Positions 45,190 to 57,300 of a DNA stretch of 64,000 nucleotides are shown in pieces. The notes under the pieces are model-generated. The model did no database searches, had not been told where the DNA came from, and saw only the letters and a program-made list of their open reading frames with translations. The stretch is from Phlegmacium glaucopus. Lineage: Eukaryota > Basidiomycota > Agaricomycetes > Agaricales > Cortinariaceae. The stretch is taken from the NCBI GenBank assembly GCA_015039465.1, contig MU130566.1, positions 31,195 through 95,194 of the forward strand. Direction: 5' to 3'. The stretch's first letter is position 1, and the number at the start of each line of letters is the position of its first letter. The translations under genes and the position numbers were made by a program.

Positions 45190-48100
45190 TTATAATTTAC
45201 TCATACCAGAACCCAAAGAATTTAAAGTAGCGGGAGTAGAAGAACTTGGAAGCCGTGTAATAGGTTGTAATTTCCGTTTGAGATCTCTAAGGATGGATGT
45301 CTTGGGATGCCATTCACGGAAAGCATCTCTTAGTTCTGCGATATCGCGTGAAAAAAAGTGTGAAACCCGTTCATCAGCTATGATATCTCGTAGTGACCAT
45401 GGGATCTAAGGGGCGAAGGCGAAGGAGGAATTAATTCTAGTCATCATGGAATAATGTTGACTTACCTCGTAATCATTCTGTTCTTGACTCGCATTGAAAG
45501 GTTCAATGCGCAACTCCGTCGATTCCGACAATCCTTCATTAGCCAAAAACAAATACTTCACAGCCAACCTGTGAAAGATTTTGAGAAAAGAATTCCTTAG
45601 TGAGAATCATGTAAGACTTACGAAAACGTCGTTAATTCCTCATACGCAGTCGAATGACCAACACCAATCAGGGATCCAGCTGTCGCCTCAGAGAGATGGG
45701 CAATCAGCCCAGAATCCGATATTCCCGAATTGAGTATGCGGAGGAGTAAGACGAGTAAATTTGAGAGGAAATCGGAAGAACTGCAGGCATGGAAAAACAT
45801 CATCTAAATCAATTTTAGTCAGATTGGCGGTCATGGATACAACGTACTGGTAAGCATCTCCATCGATATAAAGAGCGCGAAGGATGAGGGGATGAGAGGC
45901 GGCGGTGAAGAGCCCAGAGTATAAGGGTACGACTTGATCATTTAATGAAGCGATGTAAAGCATTTTGATCTACATTCGCATGAGCCAACAAGTTTAATGA
46001 AAGAATTAAATAACGTACGCCATGATCAAGTACGTTCTGGAGAGCCTGCACATACGCCTTCGAAACAGCACTTTCAGTATTCTAGAATCACATTTAAATA
46101 AAGAATATCTGAATTTATAAAAGATAACCATACCTGAAATTCGAATAACTCCCGTGCAGCAGTCGACTCGAAATACTGAATCATAAAAAATAAGCACCTT
46201 GACCCCATATGACAACGACCAACTCACCTGGATATATGGTCCAACCAAGGTACTTGAGCTCAAATACCTCAAGGGCCCAAGGTGGGTCCCACAAAGCGCC
46301 ACACAACATACACGTTGCACGCTCCTCCTTGAGATTTCTTCAGGCAGTCCAATCGCAGATAGAAACGTCTCGGCACCTGTTCCCAAACTCATTGCGAGCT
46401 GCTGGTGTTGTTGGTTTCGAGCAGTAATGATATGGTTATCTTGGATGAGCCGATTGAGCAAGTGAGTTGATACAATTGAACCTTGTGAATGAGTAGAGAC
46501 GATGATGGCATCGGCTTCGTGAAGATCGGTCATCCAGTCATCGTTGGCTTTAAGGTTATTGTATAATCTTTCAAAGAAAAAAGGGTTTAACGTTTGATTT
46601 TACGGTGCCAAGCTAGGAGAGCATACCTTTCCACCCTTGTCTCAATCGTACCATCTCCTTCCAAAGGAATCTTAGTTATCTTCTCCAACTTAACCCCATG
46701 TTCGTCCTCGAACTGTTGTAAAGCTTGTTCCGTCATATTGGCAAATTTAGTACTCGTCCCTGTTGGCTGAGATAAGGTGAGCAAAGATAATCTGTCGATG
46801 AGAACGGAATGTCAAACCTCTCCAACAACTGTCCGTAGCATAGGACCTGATATAGATTTTCTTTTAAAATCCATTACTCGATAGAATGGAAAACCCACAT
46901 ACCAGGAAACCATCCATGAATACCAATAATAACAGCCTTCTTACAACCCCTCAATACGTCTTTATCTACACCACTTACCCCAACACCAACTTGAGACCCC
47001 TTATTAGGTGAACAAAACCCGAAACTTGGTATCGACATCGTCGGCGTCGTATCCGTATCCGACGCAGCTTCCTTGAAAATCTGCCACGGCTTTGGTAAGT
47101 CCTTCCCAAACTCCTTGAACCTCTCTGCCAGCTCCTCCCGCCTCCTAACCTCTCTAACCTCACCGCTATTACTAATTTCTCTCTCCTTCCCTTTCATCTT
47201 CCTTCCAGACTCCGCCGATCCATCATTCGCATCTCTAGCAAACATGCCACTAACAAATCTCATCGTCTTCCCTAATAACATTCCCCCAACACCATCATCA
47301 CTTTGGTGTTTAAACGCCGGCGGTACTACATTCCTTGGAGCTGTATGGAACGTATGTTTCCAGGTAGGAAGAACGAGATTAGGAGGGGGCGGTGGAGAGG
47401 AGATAGATTTTTTGGAAGGAGCAGGTGACGCTGTACGTTGATTGTTGACTTTTTTTGTCGAAGTGGATGTAGTCGGAGTGTTAGGTGTTGAATGGTTCTG
47501 GTTCTTTTCTGGTGAAGGACTAGGAGGAAGGGAAGAGAAGGGAAGAGGGGTATTAGATCCGGAATTCCCTTTCTTCGGTGTCGATGAGACGTTCAGTTTA
47601 GTAGGAGAGAGGCTGCCCCCTCCGGTGCTGTCTGAAGGTCGTAGTGAAGGATCGCTGTCCCGGCTATCTGAAGTCTTTAATTCGACCGGTCTCGTTTCTC
47701 CATGTCCGGAATCCCTTAGCAAGTCCTTCCCCCTATGTTCGTCATCATCATCGTCGATATCCATAACCTCCATCCCATTCTCGTCCCTCTTAACATCACT
47801 AACACCATACCCAAGAGTTTTAATCACCAACGTCCTCGAGCTGAAAAATGAAGCCCAGCCACTCCAATTGGCCTCCATACTCGTAGTAATGGGGTTGATG
47901 GGTGCAGGGGGTGCTTCTCCTTCTCCTTCGCGAGTCTCGGATGAAGCCACTGAGGTTGGTTCTGGTCCCGGATCCTGAACCATGGGCAGGGGTACATCAA
48001 CGTCCGATATAGTAGCCGCCTCAAGACGCTCTGATTCGGGTTGAATGGGCGCATTTGATGAATACCAACCCCAACGCGTATACCACGTGGGTGAAGAAGC

Positions 48101-49457
48101 AGTCGAAGCTTGTTGTTGGCCACCGGCTTCCTTCATTTCCTCTATAACTGGCTCAACTGATTTGCCTTGCTTTACTTCTTCGACCAACTCACTCTCAGCT
48201 GGACCCGAACCCATAGCCGACACGTCAGAAGTCGTCAAGTGCGCATTTGTGTTTTCTATCGCATCAGTTGTGGGTTTCAGCTCTTGAGTTTCAGGCAACA
48301 CGAAAGGGGTGGCACCATCGCCCGCAGAAGTCGAAGTTGACGTCCAGCCAACATAATTCCACCACGAAGTTGTTGATTCATTAGGTTTGTCGGGATGGGC
48401 ATTGTCGGGTATTGTTAGATCTGGGGTAGTCGTTGTCGTGGTAGCGGCCGTGCTTGTAGTAGTGTCCACGTTGGAATTTGAAGTGTTGTCCTGTGGGCTT
48501 TTGGCATCAGATTCGACTGGCTGATTTGGAGTTGGTTGTATTTCTAGAGAGGTCGATGGCGGTACAAGTGGAGAGGAGGACGAGGGCGTTGATGGCACTG
48601 AAACGAGGGTTAGTTGGATCCAAACGAACGGAGAAGAAAACATACCTGTCGATGAGTCTACTACCGGCATCTGCGGATCGCGCGAAGAGTCTGGAATGCA
48701 CCGTTCGTAATTCGTGAGTGTTCAAAGACGAATAGTGAATCTCTCTAACCTCCTTGGAAGCCACGTACAACTAAAAAGAAAATAAATTCAATGGATCAAT
48801 CACAAAAAAAAACGTATTGACCCGAACCTTTATGAGCTACGACTGGTACTTCTCTCTTACTCTCTCTCGGCCTTAGAACACTGTTGAGCGGAACTTTCGT
48901 TTTTCCCAATAAAGGAATGTTTATAGTGAATCTACTGGCAGTTGATAATGAAGGGCTTTTCGAGGTAGACGGATATGAAGGGACGAAGTCATCCGGTAGA
49001 GACGTGGTGGTTGGTTTGTCATTGACCGATCGTGGGAGGGTGATAGGAGCCTCGGACTGAGCATATGAAGGAGGCGTCCTTGGAATTTCAGAAACAAATG
49101 GAGGTGGGGATCCTTCAGAAGAAGGAGTCTGAGGTGCTTCGGAATGCTGAGACAGAGGGATAGCGACTGGTTCTAGAGCTGGAGTCAACGGATCTGGTTC
49201 TGGAGACGAGGCAACTGTCATTGAATCAACTAAATATTGTAATATCAGTAACATATTGTAATATAATCCAAATACTCACTTGATGCCAATGGCGCAGCAC
49301 TCTCACTCGCACTCCTGGACGGAGCACTCTGTTCTGGTTCTGCGACAATGATGGACAGACTTGCAGTGGGAGAGTTCTTCTTCGATGATCTCCAAGGTGG
49401 TTGACGGAATATTCTGGAGGAACGCCGACTTGTGGATGTCGAAGCCGTGCCACTCAT
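45190..49457 (-). CDS. Large alpha/beta-hydrolase-fold protein
   Basis: Multi-exon gene read from 49457 (MSGTASTSTSRRSSRIFRQP) to a TAA at 45190 (ending NSLGSGMSKL). The first ~750 residues are low-complexity, Ser/Thr/Pro-rich (PSSPSPEKNQ, TSTSTAATTTTTT) with acidic patches, and contain repeated WW-aromatic segments (TSWWNYVGW, TWYTRWGWYSS, SGWASFF). Then comes a hydrolase core: AVIIGIHGWFPG (oxyanion-side HG), KITKIPLEGDGTIETRVERL, DAIIVSTHSQGSIVSTHLL (nucleophile serine in H-S-Q-G-S), CCVALCGTHLGP, MLYIASLNDQVVPLYSGLF (acid residue region) and ILRALYIDG. The family is conserved in fungi but I know no assigned substrate; a lipase- or esterase-like activity is inference. About ten introns; borders in the N-terminal part are less certain than in the core. 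Confidence 0.7.
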
Positions 49458-49739
49458 TGAGGACAGACCTTGCTGCGTTTGGCTGCGACTCGGTTATCCC
49501 TTATGTCATGTGACTCCAAATACGTCATACTGTCTGCGACAGTCTTTAAATCAAGGCATACAAACAACATTATCTAGACAAAATGAGGTAGTAAGTATTA
49601 AGTAGGGTATGATGTCCAACAATGTACAAAATGGTATAACCAGAATGTGAAGTAAATGAAAATATAACTCGTACACCAATCGTACACTTAAGGCAACTTT
49701 TATAAGGTTCTGTGTTGCACCAGAGAGAGATAGAGGTGT
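49458..49739. other. Promoter-side intergenic region
   Basis: Upstream of the hydrolase gene start. No coding signal. Confidence 0.5.
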
Positions 49740-50440
49740 TCACAGGGACAAGAAGTGACAGTAAAAATGTGCTCGAAATGATGGACGCTGATTACACGCC
49801 AGAGTAGTCGCCCCGCTCGTGATGAAAACTCTAGATTTCTGGCTATCAAGTGGAGCGCCACAAAACAAACGGCAATTAGGGCGATTGGAAGTATCTTGTG
49901 GGCAGGGAATCAGTGTCGGGGGCGTAGAAAGTGGGAACATGCAACGCCTCCGATTGAACTTCGTCACAGCGAAGTATATCCCGAACAGTGGACTAAATGT
50001 GTAGGTGAAAAAAATTCCCATACCCCATATGCAAGGCCCCCGAACTATTACTGGTAGTTGTATTGTATTTCCCCCAGCGCGGAGAAAAAAACGGATGGGA
50101 TGATGGACGCCGAGGGGCTTGTCCAGCCAGAAGAAATACATGACGGCATTGAGTGAGGCAAGAGCTTCAAATTCAGTGAGCTCAGCTTGGACGGAGATGC
50201 CACGAGTAATACACTGGGCGATGAACCAGGACGTCTGAATGAATACAATAATGGTCTTTGCAAGCCGATCGGCTTTGCCACGATTTTGCCATGATCCTGA
50301 ACATCCTCTACCGATGTGGCTGGAAAGTCGATTGCTCTTCCCTTGCAGAAGCTGTCAAATTCATCATGGGTCCATGGACGAACCGCGCTTCCCCTCCTGA
50401 AATCCGCCCATTAGCAGAAAGAAACTCTGCCATTACTTCT
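49740..50440 (-). pseudogene. Frameshifted integral membrane protein
   Basis: Minus-strand frame from about 50440: VRPWTHDEFDSFCKG, SVEDVQDHGK, then after a frame change GKADRLAKTIIVFIQTSWFI, AQCITRGISVQAELTEFEAL, SLNAVMYFFWLDKPLGVHHP, and a helix IWGMGIFFTYTFSPLFGIYF, ending at 49740. The order (E-D-x-x-D-x-x-K-x-D-x-L-A-K, IQTxWFIxQCxxRG, ELTEFEALAxxNxxxYxxWxxKPLxV) is a family of multi-pass membrane proteins expanded in Agaricomycetes. A direct repeat TTTGCCA-CGAT-TTTGCCA (50274-50291) adds 11 bp and shifts the frame between DHGK and GKADRLAK, so this copy is broken unless an unusual splice removes the repeat. The N-terminal part was not found. Confidence 0.55.
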
Positions 50441-52860
50441 TCTTTTTCTTTGTCCCATTGATCTGCGCAGACCGACGGTCAAAATGCCTTGGCGACCAGC
50501 GAGAGGTTTTCTAGTCCATGCTCAGCACTCAGCCACCATTTTATCACGCTACCTACCTTGATTTAAACACAGGAAACTTGGTCACCAGCGAGATGAGAAA
50601 TGAGATCCATCGAGACATGAAAATTATGGCACGAGACATCGACGAAAAAGGTTAAGCGGTTAGCAAATGAGATTCAAAAGATTTAGCAAAAACGAGAAGT
50701 CACCATGGGCCAACATGTGGATCGAGTAGTGGCAGGCGTAATTTTTGTTGCAAAAAACGTCAACTGTGTTTATCAAAGGCAGGAGTGTTTCCAGGCATAT
50801 AGTGTCTTTGATGCTGCAGATGAACATGTGCAATCAGAAATGTCAAGGCTATAGAAAGCAAGTGGAGAGAAGATCCATGGCGGAGGCGTAGATAGTGCAG
50901 TGATTAAACAGGATAGTTGAGTTCATACAGAAAATACGACCTTCAAGAAGATTGATATCAATAAAACGATGTCAGTACAAATAAAATGGTAACGAGAGGA
51001 AGGTTTCATAGCGGGGCCCTTTCTGACAGGCTTGAGCAAGGTGACATTTGCATAATGCCGAAAATTCCCCATCACTGAGACGCTAGATGTTTTCTTGGTG
51101 TTATCTTCCAAAGGCAGGTTGGATTCCATGGAGAACGGAATATAAGCCAGAAGAACACGGAGAAGATTTCTTGAATGACGTTGTATTTTTTCACGACCAT
51201 TGTCACATCCGAGGAGGAGATAAATGATAGAGTACCATTGGAAGTGGGTCTATGAGTCTTCGTTAGAAAATGGACTGGAAAGTACCCTGGTCGAAATGAG
51301 TCGCCGACCAGTGCCCTGCTATTAGGATGATTAGTATTAAGACCGCCGTAGGAATGAGAACTGCTGATACTATAAAAGAATGAATTACGAGGAGAGGCCG
51401 AATTTCACATCGATCCATCCGGCATTCAAGGAACTAGTAGAAGACAAATCCATGGCCAACGACACCACACACCATTCGTAAAAGAAGTCTGTCCAGTGAG
51501 CGAGATCTTCTTGGCTCAAGAGATCCTGGACTTATGATTAATGATCCTGACCACACCGTAGGTCTGGTGTTTATGAAAACCCCGGTAACGTAGTAGAAAA
51601 CCGATACCAAGCCATATGATGTGAGTCGGTAGTGAAAGAGATGAACGAACTCAAAGGAAAAATGGGTCAGATGATGCAGTTTTCTAGAGTTCACACCACA
51701 TAGAATCATTGACGACCAGAACGGGCACTTGGACAGTTGATGAGAGTATGAGCTTTGCTACTTTAACTTAGTATGGCAAGGTGCAAATAAAATCCCGATC
51801 ACGTGTTTTCTTTCAAAGGTTGAGATTCATTGCCACCGTTAGTACCGGGATACTTATTCAGAGACGACGTTAAGACGTTATCTGCATTTACGATACTTAC
51901 AGAAGAAAAACTACGTTACCTACTAGGCTACTAGAAAGATGCCGTCCAGGCTCCAGCAGACCCAAGAGTATCTGTCTTCGTCGACTCACGACCTTACCGA
52001 CCTATTATAACGATTCTGTTTGCCGAGATATTTCATATAAACCTTAACGCTGATTAAAGAACACCATATGGCAAAAAAATAATCTCCAGCATCAATCCAG
52101 CGACCACATGACAACAGATGACAACCCGGGGGTACCTCTTTACAGGAGATGAGTAATATTTGGACTGCACCCGTATTGTTTCAGGTAGCCTTTCAGGTCC
52201 ACAATAATGCTTTTGTTTCAACTTCCCTTTAGGGAATATGTTGGAATATTCTCTTCCCAAATTTTGCTGAGGCGGCACCTGGCAGGACCTGAAATTCACC
52301 AAGAATTACTCTTCATAACGATTTATTGAACCTATACAAGTTAGTAGTACGAGAATATGGACTAATGATTTTGCTTCATCCACTTAACGTTGTGAGTTTC
52401 ATAGTATCGTTGGACTCATTCCTGCAGCCGTGACGCGATGGTAAATCATTAATCAGTGGCGATTGCGGTCATGGCCAGCCAAGACCATGCAAAGTGGACA
52501 TGCACTGCCTGCTTCGTGTTGCTTCTTCCCACATGGAAAGCGGTTCTGATTCTTGAATCCCGATGGAACTGTGTGATCGATGAACATCGAACGTTGGACG
52601 TTGACTAAGTAACGTTGAGTCGTTGACCACGGGACCCGTGACCACAAATAGCAGATCTGACTATAAATAATGCATAAACAATTGATATTTACCGAAGTGA
52701 TTCGAGAATTCTTTTACTCGTGGCTTGTCTGCTGGGCAGTGATCCCTGAACGCTTCTTGATTAATAGCTGCCTCGCGGTAGCCTGATGGACTTCATGAAG
52801 TTAAACCGAAAATCATACATTTTTGTTTAAAATAAACCTTACTGGCAGCTATTAGTATTT
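50441..52860. other. Decayed intergenic sequence
   Basis: Short frames on the minus strand (for example 50923-51129 and 51434-51709) are Leu/Ser-rich and lack recognisable motifs or consistent splice sites. I see nothing I can defend as a gene. Confidence 0.4.
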
Positions 52861-52869
52861 TTGCATACG

Positions 52870-52975
52870 AGTTAGCAACGCTGAGCGCGGATTAACGGCC
52901 ATCCACCATCGCCACTGTCCGTCTAGTGTGTCGAACAAGCATCAACGGCACGGGTACGGCAACCCTACTACGGAG
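52870..52975. mobile_element. hAT-like terminus, related to 1458-2381
   Basis: ACGGCCATCCACC...CACGGGTACGGCAACCCTA repeats the vocabulary of the hAT-like element at 1458-2381 (CGGTTGCCGTACCCGTG) and on the other strand begins TAGGGTTGCCGTACC, a hAT-type end. The partner end was not found. Confidence 0.4.
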
Positions 52976-53164
52976 AGTCGACTCCGTAGAATCCGTACTG
53001 GACGGTAATAAGCACATTGATAGATTTTACTTCCACCGGAACTTGAAGACCAACCTTAACTAATACAAAACGATAAATGATACAGAAATATTAATCGGCC
53101 CCATTTACCAAACTGCTCTTAAAAAATTTAAATCGAAAAATTCTAGCCTTGCCCTTCAAGGTTG

Positions 53165-53480
53165 AACGTTGCATCCTCGTGTTCGAAATCTGCCCTCTAG
53201 TAATCATGAATCTTTAAATAAGATACCCGATTAATCTTTACATCACCAATCATCAAGTCGATTATAGCCACAAGATAATCCTATTCTTCCGGAAGTCACT
53301 GCAATTTGTAAAGAACGGATTGAAACGTTGCATCCTCGTGTACGAAATTTGCCCTCTAGCAATCATGACTCTTCCGAGTAATTCTTATCCCACCAGTCAG
53401 CGATTCGATTGATTATAGCCAAAAATAAAACCCCATTCTTGCGGAAGTTATTGTAAAGAATGGGTTGAACTGGTTTCCTC
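53165..53480. repeat. Two tandem ~159-bp repeats
   Basis: ACGTTGCATCCTCGTGT(T/A)CGAAAT and TGCCCTCTAG(T/C)AATCATGA occur at ~53167 and again at ~53326. The downstream parts (CGATTATAGCCA, ATTCTTCCGGAAGT) are also shared. No coding content. Confidence 0.75.
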
Positions 53481-56160
53481 TTCTAAGCTCGCATCATGAT
53501 TTATCCGCTAACTGCTATCCACATCTCTAGGTAGCCCAAATTTTAGCTCCGGGCTCGGTAGAAGTGATCTGGGGTCGAAAATAAATAAAAGCCATGCAAT
53601 TACTTGTTTTTATAATGAAAAGGTTAAAAATGCGTTTTCTATGAAAGCTACAGTCCAATAATTATAATTTAACTTAAAATGAAAGGCAGGGTCCTAATAG
53701 TGAGCCACCTGAAAATGCTTGCTGCAAGCGCTCCTTTTACTGGGCCTTGGGAAAAATATATCAGGGGAATCCCATTCATTAGAGACATCGACATTAAATA
53801 GGAATAGTTACTCCTAGCTAGAAGTTCTATGTAAGATTACATTTTATTGGTTACTACTGGAATCTGCATATTGAAATTCATGCATACAGACTAAGGGAAA
53901 TCCAAAGATATCGGAAACTTGGACCATCACTGGCAGAAACCTACGAGCGTTGCCGTTAATCTTGGAATGCCCGGAAACCTGATAAATGTGACCCATCTAT
54001 AGTACGCAAAAAAAAGTGAAAACATATGAGAACCGGGTACTTATCCAAATGAAACCTTGGACATGTTGTGAGCATTTAAATTTAGTTGCCATAAGCAGTC
54101 TGGAACAACAGCCGGCGGTTACTTTATTAGCAACCGATTTTTGAGATCAAAATAACCAATAGCATCCGGGGTTGCAGAACCTTCAGCTGAAGGCGTTTCC
54201 TAGGCACCAGCGCGGGGAACCAATTGGCGACTATGTTGCTTTGTGCTTGTGGCCGTTTCTAGCAGGCTGGCGTGCAGCTGTGATCTTATTTTAATCTACT
54301 TAGGATCAAGGAACGAGTAGCCGAAACTCAGGCTCTGTGAGATCTCGCGCACTACAACTGAGATCACATATAGATAGAATTCGAAGCTGTCAGAGCATTT
54401 TCGAGATTAATAGACTGGAAGTTTCGAGAAACTCCAACCCATGGTAGTGTAATGTATCTAACATTGAAATCACCGGTTCAGGAATGACGGACTTCTTCAA
54501 GTTCTTGCAGGTTTAGTCACCTATTTAATGTAGACCTATTTAATGTAGTCTGGGCCTTAATGTATCTTGACTCTGTCAATACGTTTGTCTAACTTAGGCC
54601 GAGCGTTCAATTGGTAGGCATCTCTTCCATGTTTCGAATTCATTTGATAGCTAAGGAAATGGTTTACATTACATCAACGGCAAATTACATGGTGAAAATT
54701 AATGCGGCGCAGATTCAGTTCGCGATTTGTCACTCTGACTCACTCACCACGACAGGCCGTCCTCTAGATATGTATCCTAGGCTTCCTCAAAACTTCAAGA
54801 TATTCGACTGCATCTGTCTTCATGTCGGCCTACTGATATCTGCCACGCCTTTGTGTGGAGGAATTTATGCAAACGGCGGTATGATCTCCACCCTTGGTCG
54901 GTGTCATGCTTGAGGCATGGTCACTGTAGTATTGCATATGACGTGTTCCATATTATCTAGGCGCCATGTTTTGGGAATAACGAATTGAAATGGAGAGTGC
55001 TTGTCATGATCATCAGTAATCGGAAGTGGCGCCTTCCAAGCGCCTTCTCTAGATCTGGCGGTGGTATATGATCTGTGTTGGGTAAGAAAAGGACATATAT
55101 TGCTGTTGACTGTTTGAGGGAGCCTAGAATTTTCTTTGTCTCACTAGTCTAGGCCAGGTGGCGTCGAGGTGGCGTAGTGCAAATGATTTTGCTTTTGTGT
55201 TCAAGTTCCGAGTCGCAATTGCAAATCGTTGATCTCAATTGAGTTATTAGATGGAAAGATAATGGCATATTGCAGTAAAGTCGAACCGTAATTTTGAGAA
55301 TATAGAGATCAACCAAACCCTCCCAAACCCCAGATTAGAGTTTTGACAACTTGTGAGGACGTTGCAGCTCGACGACATTGGCAATAATAGGTGGCTGACT
55401 GAAGGTATTTTTTAAATTAATTAATTAATCCAGAATATCGGGCCAAAAATTCAAACTTTATTTGTGAACCTTAACTTTCATGTCATTGAACCTCTGGCTA
55501 CATATTTCCCTGCAAAACCTATAAGCCTTTCAGGAAATAGCTTGCTCTGATTCCTGATGTGTTTTCTATGGGCCGGATAGAGTCGTGATTCAACTAGATT
55601 GTGTTTTCCTGTGAGTTGAATAATCGCTTATCGTTGAATGATTATAATGGGTCATCATCATTGCTCAACCGACTCCTGGTCTCTATCGCAACCACAACTG
55701 ATCATACCAATGAGAATTTGGAACGAGCCAGCCGATTCTCTGTTTCGGGTGCGCTCACAGCTCAGGATGCTTCAGGTCAGTCCCCCCGTTGAAGATGGCG
55801 GCTGATGTCTAAACCCGGCTCGCGCGCCAGGTGGTCGATGGGCCGGATCTCGGTCTCTCCGAATTCAGGTGCTGCCCTTCCTCAGAACCCTTCCTCAGAA
55901 CCCAGCCTTGGAAAAGTTTTGATAATGGGGCAGGGGGGTTTTTCTCATGCGATTTAATAGCTCCGGGTCTCATTCGATGTGTCTTGTTCTTTGCTGTTCC
56001 TTTTTGCTCTCACGATGCTAATAAGTTCCGAGCCTATGAGTTTTTTTTTTCTCCTGCGCGTGGGATATCCGACGAGTTCGTCTGAATGTAATAATCATGC
56101 AAGATAGCAAATGTGAATGCATACGACAAGTAAGACCCAAAACTCTAATGTAAGTGCACA
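53481..56160. other. Intergenic region, no gene seen
   Basis: AT-rich with scattered short open frames (54611-54913 plus, 55831-56085 plus). They have no family motif, no partner exons and no conserved composition. Confidence 0.45.
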
Positions 56161-56164
56161 GCCG

Positions 56165-56720
56165 TCAAATTTTCCAAAATTCGATACTCGCCACAGCTCT
56201 TTCAAACGGAAATTCTCCCCCCCAAGATTTTACATCAGCCAGACTGTCGTTCACCGCACATCGTAACTCATTCTTCGCTTCTCGTGCCGATGTAAAGTCA
56301 ACAACACGGCCACCTTCGATTTCTTCTTTCGAACTCTGGGAAGCGGCTGATAAGGTCGGGTGTTGTATAATACGGGACAGCAAAACTTGCCTGTATGGCC
56401 TGACTGATGTCAGCATCAATGACGGCAAGAATATCCGCCATATCACCACAATTTTCCCACCGCAGACCGATGGTAGCTCTCACTATTGATGATAGGACTC
56501 CTAAGCTTGCAAAGCCGAGGCCCGCCCCATAAAGAGATCGTGCCCGAGTTAATAGGTCGTGTAGAGGGGGCATTGGTGCCGAGGGTTTATCCCAGGTTTG
56601 CTTTTGGAAGAGATAGGGACTACTCTGCATTTTGGTATTTGTTTGACGTAAACGGGAACGTGCTGCACTTGTGAATGCAGGCGCGACGCCCGGTGGTCCA
56701 GTCGCAAGCAGATTTCGTAT
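56165..56720 (-). CDS. Uncharacterised conserved protein, C-terminal part
   Basis: Minus strand; complement(join(56165..56335,56391..about 56720)), with the 5' end not resolved. The frame runs NLLATGPPGVAPAFTSAARS (start of the visible part), ARSLYGAGLGFASLGVL, ATIGLRWENCGDMADILAV, DADISQAIQ, then across an intron SSKEEIEGGRVVDFTSAREA and DDVKSWGGEFPFERAVASIE-like text to FWKI at the stop. The intron (56336-56390, 55 bp) begins GCAAGT: a GC-AG intron with an otherwise perfect donor. Codon-like constraint is obvious but I do not know the family; it feels like a basidiomycete-specific protein. The open frame passing through the intron (56298-56630) is misleading. It is divergent from the aldo/keto reductase at 57301. 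Confidence 0.55.
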
Positions 56721-57300
56721 TATGGATCGAAGGCTAGCGACAAGTGGTCAATAAAGGTCAAGATGAATCCGTGGGAGGCTTACTCGTCTGCTGAAGCGTT
56801 AGCGATGAAAGTGTCGACCATAAGGTTCCTGGAGTGGGTCGTCAGTTATGAGGATTGGATGTACATGAGATGTGCTCACACATGGCCAAGAGCTGGTCGC
56901 GATTCTATTTGTCGATATGTGATATCTGGAGCAGGCATGTTAAGGCGTGTATTGAAGAGAAGCTGGTAGATGTAATAAATTGTTTCTTTTGGATATTTAT
57001 ACGAGTTCTGGTGCCTTCGAGATCTGGAAGAGATCAGTTCGAATGGTTCCGCGGGGGTGGGCCGGCTTATTTTCTCGTCACCGCCATAGTTAACCCAGAA
57101 GCCGTTTGAAGCCCATACGGAATTTGATGAATCGGATGAAATAAAATGAGCCGGCTAGATAGCATCAACATCGTAAAGTTTAACTACGACGCGAGAAACC
57201 GCATAACCTGAACCCTTCCAATACGGTACATCCCCTATTCACCGGATTCATTAAACGTTATAAAATCCCTTACTTTTTTTTCAATAGAACTACATTCGAC

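Noticed and set aside
55140..55235. Possible tRNA (T-loop-like TTCAAGTTCCG)
   Set aside because: No acceptor stem, D-arm or anticodon stem could be paired around it.
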